From: Candidatus Babelota bacterium
GTDB taxonomy: Bacteria; Babelota; Babeliae; Babelales; Chromulinivoraceae
Direction of reading: 5' to 3'
DNA: 40,450 nt
Assembly (NCBI GenBank): GCA_026389025.1
Contig: JAPLIQ010000032.1
Location: 1 to 40,450, forward strand
Position 1 is the first letter of the stretch. Every line of letters starts with the position of its first letter. The translations under genes and the position numbers were made by a program. Under the pieces are notes generated by a model that was not told the DNA's origin, did not search any database, and saw only the letters and a program-made list of their open reading frames with translations. This document shows positions 7,460 through 16,020 of the stretch, piece after piece.

Positions 7460-9607
7460 TTATTGTATACCCATAAAAGCCTTAGACATATTAGTTAAAG
7501 GACGTTGAGGTGTTTGAAGCTGTTGAGGCGCTTGAAGCTGAACAGCCTGATTTGTTGATACACTTACCACTGTGCGTTGATTTTGTATCGAAGTACGAGT
7601 AGCTGGAAAAGATGAACTAACAGCAGCTGGAGCGATTCCTGCATAATTATATTGAAAGTTGCTGGAGTAAGCAGTTGCATAATAATTTTGTAGGCTTTGT
7701 AACTGCTGAGCAAGCTGCGCACTTCTTGCAGTTTCTAGCTGTCTTTGGTTTTCAGTTGCTTGCACTAAATTAAACAAATTTCTATTACTTATCACTAGGT
7801 CATTATTATTTCTAGCAAAATCAACCTCTCTTGCTTGTAAAGCTTGTATTGCTGCAAGACGAGATACCATTGTTGCTTGTGCTGCAAGCCTCCAATCACA
7901 ATTCATGGCAACCTGCAGCTCTTCTGCTTTGGATTTTTCGTGATTTTCTAGAGCAGACCGACCAAGACTTAATAAAGAAATTAATTCTTTTTGTTCTTTT
8001 TCACATTGAGCTGCTACTAACTTTTTTCGCTTTTCATCTAACTTTTTTTGCTCTTCATCTTTTTTATTTTTTGTTCGTAGCGCTGCTGCATAAAACTTTT
8101 CTGCAGACTGAGCATTTGCTGCAACAAGGCAAGCTAAATCAGACTTTCTATCATCTTCTTTTTTCATTAACTCTGTGATGTTTTTTTGTAAATCTTGATA
8201 TGCACTAGTCATATCTTCATGGTACGAACACAACAAAGAATCTTTTTGTGCCGATGCTTGTTGCGTTAAAATTTCACTATACGCCGCTGCTTGCTGTGTT
8301 AAAACTTCACCACATGACGCATTAAAAAAAGATCCAATTTCTTTTTTATGCTTAGAAAGCAAATTCACTGCTTCAGACTCAACTAAAGAATTAAATCTAT
8401 GAGAAACAGATTCTTTTTGTTTTTTAATTTCCGCTAATTGTACAAGCTTTTCTGCTTCATTTTTTTCTTTTTTTTGGACTTCAACATAAGCTTTAACATG
8501 TATGTCTATTTTTCCGTGAGCATGATTTGCAGCATCATGTAGGAAAGTAGTATAAAAACCTTTTTCATTTATTTCGATACGCAAAACATCTTGTTCATAC
8601 TCATCTAAACAATGGCTAACTATTTCATAATATTTTTTGATATTTTGGCTTCCCATCAAATCCTTATGATGTGCATGCCATTGCTCTATTATTTTAGATT
8701 CAAACCCTTTATATAGTATCTCTAAGGTATCTTTTTTAGCTACACAGAGCTCTAACTGACTATGGCTTGACAACTCTATTGAGTTCTGAGAAAAAAGTTT
8801 TTCAATAGTTATTGCTAATTTATGAAATATTGGCTTTAAAATAAAATCAGAGTCTACATTTTTAAAGAACAATGAAAACTTTTGATTTACCCATGTTAAC
8901 TGATCCTTCTTAGTATCAACATTGTCGCTCGCACCTAGAGGTGATGATAATGCTGCTGCTGCTTGCCCTTGAGCCGTTGTTTCAACTGTATTAGAATTCT
9001 GTATAAATCGAGACGCAATGAATGTCATTACTTGATCAACTACACTGCGCCGGGTAGGCAACTCAGTTTTAATTAATTCCCTGGCAGCGGTAATAGTGCT
9101 CCTTGTTACGTTGAACCGTTCAAGTCTTTCTACCGATTTTGCTACAGTAGTATCTAGAAATTTAAACAGAACTTCTTCGTTTAAAGCAGAGAACTCACCG
9201 GTTATAAAACATTCTTTTGGGTATTCATCAATGCTCTGATTAACTAATGCATAAAACTCACCAATACCATCTTCACCAAATTTTTCCTTATAAAAAACGT
9301 TCCACAATATCTCAATTCGTCCATTGAAACGACTTAAAAACAGGAAAGGTTCTGGATAGGAACCCTTCTCAAGATTAGAATCATCCTTTGTCCAACATGC
9401 AAGCGCTTGCAGACCTAATTTTTTATTAATTTCCAAAAGATTACTTATTTTCATATCGCCGGACTGCCCCAAGGGCAAAGCATTGCAAGCTCTTTCAATG
9501 TCTAGCAAACTTTCTTGGAAATGTTGCTGACTTGCTTTGTGCGACTCTGAACAATGCATAGCATCACTCGTCAAAAAAACAATGACTGATAAAAATATAA
9601 AAAACAT
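7460..9607 (-). CDS. secreted coiled-coil protein, tandem family member 3
   Basis: 715 residues, the largest of three tandem paralogs. Signal peptide (MFFIFLSVIVFLTSDAMHC). The shared helical module appears at about 95-150 (YKEKFGEDGIGEFYALVNQS) and again at about 297-360 (GSQNIKKYYEIVSHCLDEYE). Residues 370-600 are long charged coiled coil with an ILTQQA unit repeated twice and the DWRLAAQATM block near 570. The C terminus (about 640-715) is Gln/Ala/Pro/Tyr-rich and low in complexity, unlike its paralogs, and lacks their Trp motif. GGAAAG lies 6 bases before the ATG. Expressed first in the leftward series 7460, 5678, 4240. Function unknown. Confidence 0.7.
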   Translation of the reverse strand: MFFIFLSVIVFLTSDAMHCSESHKASQQHFQESLLDIERACNALPLGQSGDMKISNLLEINKKLGLQALACWTKDDSNLEKGSYPEPFLFLSRFNGRIEILWNVFYKEKFGEDGIGEFYALVNQSIDEYPKECFITGEFSALNEEVLFKFLDTTVAKSVERLERFNVTRSTITAARELIKTELPTRRSVVDQVMTFIASRFIQNSNTVETTAQGQAAAALSSPLGASDNVDTKKDQLTWVNQKFSLFFKNVDSDFILKPIFHKLAITIEKLFSQNSIELSSHSQLELCVAKKDTLEILYKGFESKIIEQWHAHHKDLMGSQNIKKYYEIVSHCLDEYEQDVLRIEINEKGFYTTFLHDAANHAHGKIDIHVKAYVEVQKKEKNEAEKLVQLAEIKKQKESVSHRFNSLVESEAVNLLSKHKKEIGSFFNASCGEVLTQQAAAYSEILTQQASAQKDSLLCSYHEDMTSAYQDLQKNITELMKKEDDRKSDLACLVAANAQSAEKFYAAALRTKNKKDEEQKKLDEKRKKLVAAQCEKEQKELISLLSLGRSALENHEKSKAEELQVAMNCDWRLAAQATMVSRLAAIQALQAREVDFARNNNDLVISNRNLFNLVQATENQRQLETARSAQLAQQLQSLQNYYATAYSSNFQYNYAGIAPAAVSSSFPATRTSIQNQRTVVSVSTNQAVQLQAPQQLQTPQRPLTNMSKAFMGIQ

Positions 9608-9785
9608 ACTTTTCTTTCCAAATAATGAAGTCTTATAAACAATTTACTTTATTTTCATATTCAAGATTTTAATTATAATTTTAAAAAAAATAAGCTTTAA
9701 TTAAAAATATACTACCAAAAAGCTTTCAGTCAGATTTTATCTAGAGCTTTAAAGTTTATTATGCAGCAACCAAATTCAACCCAGA

Positions 9786-9797
9786 ACCTTGCAAGGT
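9786..9797. promoter_or_regulatory. 12-bp perfect palindrome (possible operator)
   Basis: ACCTTGCAAGGT is a perfect palindrome 12 bases upstream of the predicted -35 box at 9810. It is unusually GC-balanced for this AT-rich intergenic region, so a repressor or activator site is plausible. Confidence 0.35.
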
Positions 9798-9809
9798 CAA
9801 AAAACAGTG

Positions 9810-9837
9810 TTGAGCGTTGTTTTTTTGCCTGTATACT
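9810..9837 (+). promoter_or_regulatory. predicted promoter for the gene at 9877
   Basis: TTGAGC (9810-9815) and TATACT (9832-9837) are separated by 16 bases and lie about 40 bases before the ATG, which fits a sigma-70-type promoter. Confidence 0.5.
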
Positions 9838-9876
9838 GTACTAGATAGTTTTATTATTACTCTTTTAGGGGATCTC

Positions 9877-10221
9877 ATGTTTTTTATGTTTTTTCTAGCT
9901 TCAATGTTACACGGTTTTGTTCTTGGCTCTGAGCAATCATCTAAGCCAAAACTTCCATCTTATGAATCTTTAAGCGGATTATCATCATCTCAGCGCTCAT
10001 GTAACGATCTTCCTGTTAAAGTAGTATTAGCTCATGGAAGATATCAATGGAATCCATATGCAGCGCCAATACGTTTCATAACTCCTATAAATTATGGATC
10101 ACCACAAGAACTTCCAGCAACATCAACAACTCCTATAGATGATGAATCACCAAAAGAACTTCCAGTTCCATTTCCATCTCCTTTTTGTTCAGACACAGAC
10201 ACAGACTCAGACTTTAAATAA
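9877..10221 (+). CDS. small secreted protein with QWNPYA motif
   Basis: 114 residues from the ATG at 9877, chosen because AGGGGA sits 4 bases upstream; an in-frame TTG at 9817 lies before the promoter and is not credible. Signal peptide MFFMFFLASMLHGFVLG. Residues 42-60 (CNDLPVKVVLAHGRYQWNPY) match the C terminus of the protein at 4240. Then come two imperfect repeats (ITPINYGSPQELP, TTPIDDESPKELP) and an acidic DTDTDSD tail. It is divergent from the three-paralog cluster and shares its motif, so it may belong to the same system. Unknown function. Confidence 0.65.
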   Translation: MFFMFFLASMLHGFVLGSEQSSKPKLPSYESLSGLSSSQRSCNDLPVKVVLAHGRYQWNPYAAPIRFITPINYGSPQELPATSTTPIDDESPKELPVPFPSPFCSDTDTDSDFK

Positions 10222-10274
10222 GATTTCAAAAAGAAACTAAGCCTGAACAATCTTTTTTGAAAAATTGATCAACA

Positions 10275-10320
10275 AAAATCCACCCAAAAACCTTGTAAAT
10301 AAAGTTTTTGGGTGGATTTT
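10275..10320. terminator. bidirectional terminator, TCCACCC family
   Basis: AAAATCCACCCAAAAAC (10275-10291) pairs perfectly over 17 bp with 10304-10320 around a 12-base loop. It separates the convergent genes at 9877 and 10345. The ATCCACCC stem recurs at 13282, 16021, 17074 and 18810. Confidence 0.8.
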
Positions 10321-10344
10321 AAATTTTAAAGAGAATGAGACTTT

Positions 10345-10707
10345 TTAGTCTTGTTCTTCTTCATCGCATTCATCGCCGCAATCTTCATCGCATTCTTCGC
10401 CGTCGCAATCATCTTCTTCAAGCATTGAAGCAAGATCAGCTTCATACTCTGCACGATCAGCAGCAACGCGTTGATCAATCATTTCTTGGAATGTTACCTT
10501 AGTACCATCTTCAAGAGAAAGTTCTTTACCTTCTAGCAATTCCTGCGCAATTTCAATAGTTATTGCCATTCTGTCGAATTCTTCCATCGGTACGATTACC
10601 GATACTGGAAGACCGCCTTGCATAACAATCTGTAAATCATCTTCTGGACTGAAAACTGTATCTTTTTCTTCTTGTTCTGAAATCATATTTTTATCATTTT
10701 GTATCAT
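10345..10707 (-). CDS. Phd-antitoxin-like protein with acidic Cys tail
   Basis: 120 residues from the ATG at 10707, chosen for AGGGG 7 bases upstream; the longer frame to 10782 lacks a ribosome site. Residues 27-60 (QIVMQGGLPVSVIVPMEEFD) resemble the strand-loop-helix of Phd/YefM antitoxins (R-x-G-x-PVAVLVP-x-E-x-Y). Next is a conserved EL-EGKEL-DG-KVTF-EM block, shared with the paralog at 18885. The C terminus is a striking run of Asp, Glu and four Cys, which might bind metal. No toxin gene is adjacent, so an antitoxin role is doubtful. Confidence 0.6.
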   Translation of the reverse strand: MIQNDKNMISEQEEKDTVFSPEDDLQIVMQGGLPVSVIVPMEEFDRMAITIEIAQELLEGKELSLEDGTKVTFQEMIDQRVAADRAEYEADLASMLEEDDCDGEECDEDCGDECDEEEQD

Positions 10708-10864
10708 GAAAAGACCCCTAGGTTTAATTGGTTTACATGTTTTTATACTTTTTAAGTATACCAAAATTATGGCTTTATACAAAGGACAAACGGGGTTTTA
10801 GCTATCTCTTTTAAAAACAGATTTCTACCATGAGGCACGCTTACGGATACGCCCTTTTAAGGCT

Positions 10865-12220
10865 TCAATCCAAATCAAAGGACTCCAAATATTTTGGAAT
10901 AACCACAGACCAACCAAAACGGTCTTCTATTTTCTTTTTTAATGCTTGGCTCGCCTGAAGCTCTCCATGGGTTAAAAATACCTTTTTAGGGCTTGTCTGC
11001 AAGGAAGTTAACCACTGCAAGATTTCAGCGCTATCAGCGTGCGCTGACAGACTGTTGATGATTTTTATAGTTGCATAAACCATGTACCACCTATCATCTA
11101 TTTTTATCTTCTCAGCCCCTTCAACTAAAGCTCGACCATTGGTACCTTCTGCCTGAAAACCAACGAAAAGAATCGTATTTTTTTCATCATAAATAAAATG
11201 TTTAAAATGATGCAGTACCCGACCACCATCTGCCATTCCACTTCCTGCAATAATTATTGCGGGTCCGACAATGTGATCAAGGCTCTTTGATTGTTCAACT
11301 GTAGAGATATAGGTAGCAATATTAAAGGCGTTACTGCATAATTCTGAGGATACTTTGTGTTCATCTTTAAACACACACACTAATTGAGTAACTTTAGTAG
11401 CCATAGGGCTATCTAAAAAAATAGGGATTTCTGGAATTATGTTTTTCTGCCTTAATTGATAAAGGCAATACAAAATCAACTGAGTCCGTTCTACCGCAAA
11501 AGCAGGTATAATCAGCACACCTCTTTTCTCTTCTACCTCATTTACTGCTTGGGCAAGCTCTTTTAAAGAGTCATCCTGGGGATGCTGCTTATCTCCGTAA
11601 GTTGATTCAAGAACTAAAAAATCAGTTTGCTTTAAACCTGGAGGAGACTGCATGATCAACTGACTAGGACGGCCAAGGTCACCAGAAAAGGAAAGTGTTT
11701 CTTTGCCGTCTGATACAATAACAAACGACGAACCTAAAATGTGAAACGACTGAATAAGATGAACTTGCAAAGATCCGATAGAAAAAGCTTCTTCATAATC
11801 AACCGATTCAAAAAATGTAAGCGACTTTTCGGCGTCTTGAACGGTATATAAAGCAGTCGCAGCAGCCAAATGGCCTTTTCCTTCATCAAGAGCTCTTTTT
11901 GCATTTTGCTCTTGCACAAAACCACTATCTTTAAGTAAAATTGCAACCAATGCGTAGGTTGCCCTTGAACAATATATTTTCCCCGTAAATCCTTTTTTTA
12001 CCAGCATAGGTATATATCCGCTATGATCTATATGGCCGTGCGTCAATACCACAGCATCAATACTACTCGGATCGATTGGAAAAGCTTGCCGATTGCGATT
12101 TTCAATGCTCTCGTCTCCTTGATGCAAACCGCAATCAACTAAAATTTTTGTGTCTTCATGTTCTATAAGATACTTAGATCCTGTTACTTCACGGGCTGCA
12201 CCTAAAAAAGTTATTTTCAT
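10865..12220 (-). CDS. MBL-fold beta-CASP ribonuclease
   Basis: 451 residues, the usual size for bacterial CPSF73/Ysh1-like RNA-processing nucleases. Metallo-beta-lactamase zinc motif THGHIDH (His61, His63, Asp65, His66), third-motif His160 (FHILGSS, where AGHILG is usual), FSGDLG with Asp181, then the beta-CASP part: ESTYGD, PAFAVERTQ, LDSPMA, GSGMADGG, GFQAEGTNGR, LSAHAD (His394) and LTHGE (His418). All expected metal ligands are present. Acts in the cytoplasm on RNA, probably as endo- and/or exonuclease. Weak AGGT ribosome site. A single-gene unit; the substrate is not deducible. Confidence 0.92.
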   Translation of the reverse strand: MKITFLGAAREVTGSKYLIEHEDTKILVDCGLHQGDESIENRNRQAFPIDPSSIDAVVLTHGHIDHSGYIPMLVKKGFTGKIYCSRATYALVAILLKDSGFVQEQNAKRALDEGKGHLAAATALYTVQDAEKSLTFFESVDYEEAFSIGSLQVHLIQSFHILGSSFVIVSDGKETLSFSGDLGRPSQLIMQSPPGLKQTDFLVLESTYGDKQHPQDDSLKELAQAVNEVEEKRGVLIIPAFAVERTQLILYCLYQLRQKNIIPEIPIFLDSPMATKVTQLVCVFKDEHKVSSELCSNAFNIATYISTVEQSKSLDHIVGPAIIIAGSGMADGGRVLHHFKHFIYDEKNTILFVGFQAEGTNGRALVEGAEKIKIDDRWYMVYATIKIINSLSAHADSAEILQWLTSLQTSPKKVFLTHGELQASQALKKKIEDRFGWSVVIPKYLESFDLD

Positions 12221-12378
12221 TTTTTACCTACTCTCTCGTATCAAAATAATTTCTAAACAGTACATGACTTACATTTCAATAGTAGAAAAAAATGATTAAA
12301 ATAGTAAATAAAATAAGGCTAACCTAAATAAAGACCTATCTAAATCAACCTTAAATATAAAATTGAACAAGAAAAAAG

Positions 12379-12426
12379 AAATACTCACTGAGCGTACGTA
12401 AATGCAAGTATGCTTAGTGAGTATTT
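12379..12426 (-). terminator. terminator downstream of ankyrin gene
   Basis: AAATACTCACT (12379-12389) pairs with 12416-12426, extended by an inner stem with two wobble pairs. The minus-strand side is followed by TTTCTTTTTT, so it ends transcription of the gene at 12445. Confidence 0.75.
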
Positions 12427-12444
12427 TTTTATTTCTAAATTATT

Positions 12445-13203
12445 TTACTGAATGATACAGCTTTCACCCCAAAAACGCACAGCCCCCTTAGAGACTAAAT
12501 AATCAACAATTTCAGGACTACTATTCCTTTTTGCCATACCTAAAAGAGAACATCTCTGATTTTCATCATTAACATTTACGCCAGAATCAACAAGAAGCTT
12601 TACCATGTCTAAATTCTTTTTAAATATAGCGCTATACAACAACTCAGTGTTTACACTAGCTTGAGCAGCGATAAGCATTCTAGCAATTTCTAATTGATTC
12701 TGAGTAACTGCACGGCTTAAAGGACTTACTCCAAGAACTGTGACGTTTGGATCTGCCTTAGCAGTAAGAAAAATGCGAACATGCTCAACTCTTCCAGTCT
12801 CAACAGCATTACTTAGCGGCGTTCCTCCAATACCACGCTGATTTACATCTGCGCCAGCTTCAATTAATGCATGTATAATTGGCAACTGACATCCCGTATA
12901 AGCACCTATTGATAATGGTGTCATCATTAAAGGACCTCTTGAATTGACATCAACTCCTGACTTAATTAATTCTGTCACAGCTGGTAAATTATTATCCCTA
13001 GCTGCAGCAAATAAGTCTGTAGCTCGAATCAGCGCCATCGCAGAAATTGCACCACTAGCCGCACCCAATACCCCTGCTTCAACTTGTCGAGTATCAAGAT
13101 GAGGAACTATAGACCGCTCTTCTGGACTGTCGCAACCTGAACCGTTAATTATTAACGGAATAATAAGCAACGCTAAAAAACTGCACATTAATTTATTTTT
13201 CAT
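12445..13203 (-). CDS. secreted ankyrin-repeat protein
   Basis: 252 residues. A hydrophobic signal sequence (about 5-20) is followed by GSGC, a possible but non-consensus lipobox. Six ankyrin repeats cover about 63-242, seen as regular units such as TPLSNAVETGRVEHVRIFL and SPLSRAVTQNQLEIARMLI with the GADVN-type turn. Ankyrin repeats bind proteins; in host-associated bacteria secreted ones are often effectors, but some act in the periplasm. AGGGA lies 9 bases before the ATG. It is monocistronic between two hairpin terminators. Confidence 0.88.
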   Translation of the reverse strand: MKNKLMCSFLALLIIPLIINGSGCDSPEERSIVPHLDTRQVEAGVLGAASGAISAMALIRATDLFAAARDNNLPAVTELIKSGVDVNSRGPLMMTPLSIGAYTGCQLPIIHALIEAGADVNQRGIGGTPLSNAVETGRVEHVRIFLTAKADPNVTVLGVSPLSRAVTQNQLEIARMLIAAQASVNTELLYSAIFKKNLDMVKLLVDSGVNVNDENQRCSLLGMAKRNSSPEIVDYLVSKGAVRFWGESCIIQ

Positions 13204-13281
13204 GAATGTTATCCCTGATAATATAGACTATAGATATTTTATATTGCTTAACTATATCAAATAATCAATTAGTTAACAAAA

Positions 13282-13315
13282 AATCCACCTAAACCATCGT
13301 GGGCTTAAGTGGATT
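13282..13315 (-). terminator. terminator, TCCACC family
   Basis: AATCCAC (13282-13288) pairs with GTGGATT (13309-13315), with an inner CCA/TGG pairing. A-rich upstream flank gives a T run in the minus-strand sense. It lies downstream of the gene at 13335. Confidence 0.65.
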
Positions 13316-13334
13316 CTTATTTCTACATAATTTT

Positions 13335-13922
13335 TTAAAACACTAACTCAAATCCAGCTCTTAAATCAGCGCCTCCAACATCAATTTTGCTGCAACCAAC
13401 ATACTGGCGCGGAAAAAGATAACGGAAAGCTGTAGTAAACTTGAAGTGATTGCAGATTGGATAATTTAAACCTATTTCAACTTCACCAATACCTTTAAGC
13501 ATCTTTACACATTCAAGCTCACTTTTTTCTCTCATCCAAACAACTCCACCACCAAGTGATCCGTAAAATTCTATGTCGTGTTTAAAAATTACTAATCTTT
13601 TAACGGTAAAGGTCAGAGGTATTTCTTCAAGTTTGGTACAAAGATTTAAAAGAGTTGTTCTTCCTTTTGCTCTCCAATAACTTGTTTTAAGGCCAAGGCC
13701 CCAAAAGTCCCATGGATAATAAACAAAATCACCAGTTATCACGTTAACCATACCAAGACCATACACATCTTTAAAACGACAGTCATTTTTAAAAACATAC
13801 CCAGCAGTAAAAGCTGAACTAAATTTTGGACTTTCTGCATCAGATAATTTTAAGTGAGCAGCAAGTTTTAAACTCGGGATACATACATATAAAAAGACAA
13901 AGAACCATATTATTTTTTTCAT
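13335..13922 (-). CDS. probable outer-membrane beta-barrel protein
   Basis: 195 residues. Signal peptide (MKKIIWFFVFLYVCIPSLKLAA), then alternating aromatic/hydrophobic strands (AFTAGYVF, VYGLGMVNV, WGLGLKTSYWRA, EFYGSLGGGVVW, VEIGLNYP, FTTAFRYLF) and a terminal strand GADLRAGFELVF ending in Phe, the typical C-terminal signature for barrel assembly. The length fits a small eight-stranded barrel. This implies a Gram-negative envelope. Family unknown. Ribosome site weak; it starts 16 bases downstream of the propeller gene's stop, so the two may be cotranscribed. Confidence 0.7.
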   Translation of the reverse strand: MKKIIWFFVFLYVCIPSLKLAAHLKLSDAESPKFSSAFTAGYVFKNDCRFKDVYGLGMVNVITGDFVYYPWDFWGLGLKTSYWRAKGRTTLLNLCTKLEEIPLTFTVKRLVIFKHDIEFYGSLGGGVVWMREKSELECVKMLKGIGEVEIGLNYPICNHFKFTTAFRYLFPRQYVGCSKIDVGGADLRAGFELVF

Positions 13923-13938
13923 TTATTTATCTACTTTA

Positions 13939-15084
13939 TTACTTACAAATGTTAAGCCACATTTTATCATAAATATCAATCACGTTAACGTTGTTGGAGC
14001 TATAATTTGTCACATAAGCATACTGACCATCCTGTGATATCGCTATTGCAGCAGGAGATGAACCAGTTAACAGCTGCGTGCACAAAACTGTATTAGTGCA
14101 TGTATCAATAATACTTACCGTTCCTTGACCAGGCGTTAAATTTGTAAATCCGGCTCCAAGATATAACGTATTATAATTAGTTACATAAGCAAAACGACCA
14201 CTAGGAGAAAATGCAATTCCAGAAGGTTGAGTTCCAACGGTAATGGTATCGACAATACTATTTTTTTGTAGATCAATAACACTAACCGTTTGACCAACAG
14301 GACTAAAATTATTACTTCCAAAATTAGTTACATAAGCATAACGACCATCTGATGTTATTTGGATTGCATAAGGACCAGACAAACCAGTAATCGTAGGTCC
14401 AACAACGGTGTTAGTTGAAGTGTCTATGATGCTGATAGTTCCAGCACCAGTATTTCCAGTCGTATAATTAATCACATACACATAAGATCCATTAGGAGTT
14501 ATATCAAGAGCAGCTGGAGCAAGCCCTACCGTAATTGCAGGCCCAACAATTAAATTTGTTGTTAAATCAACAACGCGCACTGTTGTCCCGTTACCACTAC
14601 CAACACCAGCAGGAGATCCATACTCATTGACGTATGCCCTGTTTCCATCTGGCGTAATAACCATACCTGAAGGACCATCAAAGCCTGTAATGTATCCGGT
14701 AATAGTATTGGTTGCTGTGTCTATGATAGTAATTGTAGTAGAATTCGAATTGGTTATATAAACTTTGCTTCCGCTGGCATTAATAGTAACAGTGTAAGGC
14801 TGATTAAAGCCAAGAGCGGGAGTAAAGCTAGGATCGCTAATAGTTTTTATGACTGTGTTCGTTTCAAGATCAATAACACTGATCGTATCTCCATTTACCA
14901 ACCCATCATTATTATCATTTGCAACATAGGCAAAGCGTCCATTTGGAGTAATTGTAATAGCTGAAGGAGAATCTCCTACTGCAATAGTTTTAATGATTCG
15001 ATTAACAACAACAGCAGAAAGTTCGGGTGAAATAAAAAAAGACAAAAGAATTACAAAATAGAAATAGTTACTTTTTAAAAACAT
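13939..15084 (-). CDS. secreted seven-bladed YVTN beta-propeller protein
   Basis: 381 residues from the ATG at 15084, chosen because a good signal peptide (MFLKSNYFYFVILLSFFISP) begins there; the frame continues upstream to 15198 through tandem DNA repeats and is not likely coding. About seven roughly 45-residue units each carry a PSGI-ITPDGRYAYVTNY strand pair and a TVSVIDT-TN-TV turn, the hallmark of YVTN/surface-antigen propellers (PQQ/NHL-like fold). Such proteins are usually extracellular or periplasmic and bind proteins or glycans. The upstream ribosome site is poor. The barrel gene at 13335 follows closely. Confidence 0.85.
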   Translation of the reverse strand: MFLKSNYFYFVILLSFFISPELSAVVVNRIIKTIAVGDSPSAITITPNGRFAYVANDNNDGLVNGDTISVIDLETNTVIKTISDPSFTPALGFNQPYTVTINASGSKVYITNSNSTTITIIDTATNTITGYITGFDGPSGMVITPDGNRAYVNEYGSPAGVGSGNGTTVRVVDLTTNLIVGPAITVGLAPAALDITPNGSYVYVINYTTGNTGAGTISIIDTSTNTVVGPTITGLSGPYAIQITSDGRYAYVTNFGSNNFSPVGQTVSVIDLQKNSIVDTITVGTQPSGIAFSPSGRFAYVTNYNTLYLGAGFTNLTPGQGTVSIIDTCTNTVLCTQLLTGSSPAAIAISQDGQYAYVTNYSSNNVNVIDIYDKMWLNICK

Positions 15085-15125
15085 TAACTTACAACTTTCA
15101 TCTATGTAATTATTAAAAATTTCCA

Positions 15126-15184
15126 GGCACAGTAAAACTGGCACAGTAAAAACTGGATCGGTACAAACTGGATCGGTACAAACT
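15126..15184. repeat. four tandem 14-15-bp repeats upstream of propeller gene
   Basis: Units at 15126-15139 and 15140-15154 (GGCACAGTAAAAACT type) and 15155-15169 and 15170-15184 (GGATCGGTACAAACT, identical pair). They lie 40-100 bases upstream of the propeller start and could be regulatory or a slipped-strand tract. Confidence 0.85.
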
Positions 15185-15295
15185 AAAAAAATGAGCACTC
15201 CTTGTCAATCTGATTTTAAATTGATTTATTATAAGTAGACGTAGTATGTTTGATCCTAGGATTTAATAACTTTCTCTCATTAAAAAAGGACTTTT

Positions 15296-15838
15296 ATGAA
15301 AATACTTGCAGTTGTAGTATTTGTTTTAAGCGTATGCATAAGCTTATTGTTTGGAAGCTTCTATTACTATCTTTTCCCTTTTAACAATAGGATTTCTTCT
15401 GCTTCTGCAGTTATTTATGCTACAAAAGGAAATCAAATCACTGGCTCTGCACAATTTACACAAGAAAAAAAGGGTGTCCATGTCGTGGCAACTATCCATG
15501 GACTAACTGAGGGTAAGCATGGATTTCATATTCATAAATATGGTAATTGTGGCGGCGATAATGGAACTTGCGCGGGCGATCATTTTAACCCAACGAGTGC
15601 CCCTCATGGAGCTCCTACTGATACTCATGTCCATGTTGGAGATCTAGGTAATGTTGTAGCTGATGAACATGGCAATGCTGTCTATGATGAAATAAATTAC
15701 CACATTGCATTATCTGGACCCCATTCGATCATAGGAAGATCTATTATCGTACACCAAGATGAAGATGATTTACATAGCCAGCCTACTGGCAATTCAGGAA
15801 ATAGAATTGGATGTGGAGTTATTGGGATAAGTAAATAA
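15296..15838 (+). CDS. sodC: membrane-anchored Cu/Zn superoxide dismutase
   Basis: 180 residues; dismutates superoxide outside the cytoplasm. An N-terminal hydrophobic segment (about 3-20) acts as signal or anchor. Metal ligands align with the family: Cu by His78, His80, His96, His153; Zn by His96, His104, His113, Asp116 (GFHIH, GDHFNP, APHGAP, HVHVGD, VHQDEDD). Cys85 or Cys92 can pair with Cys173 in RIGCGVIG. The segment GNCGGDNGTC has one extra Cys relative to the classic enzyme. AAGGA lies 5 bases before the ATG. It is transcribed alone, divergently from the propeller gene. In an intracellular bacterium it would protect against host oxidants. Confidence 0.95.
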   Translation: MKILAVVVFVLSVCISLLFGSFYYYLFPFNNRISSASAVIYATKGNQITGSAQFTQEKKGVHVVATIHGLTEGKHGFHIHKYGNCGGDNGTCAGDHFNPTSAPHGAPTDTHVHVGDLGNVVADEHGNAVYDEINYHIALSGPHSIIGRSIIVHQDEDDLHSQPTGNSGNRIGCGVIGISK

Positions 15839-15906
15839 TCTATGCTATTTTCGTCTCAAAATAATATTCAAATTATATTATATGCCATATCAAAAAATAA
15901 AATTAC

Positions 15907-15937
15907 AGTCATTGATTTCAGTAGCAAATCAATGACT
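15907..15937. terminator. hairpin between convergent genes
   Basis: AGTCATTGATTT (15907-15918) pairs perfectly with 15926-15937 around a 7-base loop. The T-rich flank is on the minus-strand side, so it may serve the leftward gene at 16122 more than sodC. Confidence 0.6.
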
Positions 15938-16020
15938 ATAATTTCATAGACCAACGTCGCTTTATCAGGCTTTGCCTAAACGCTACGCCCAGACCTATCG
16001 AGCTATGCCGATGAAAAATT

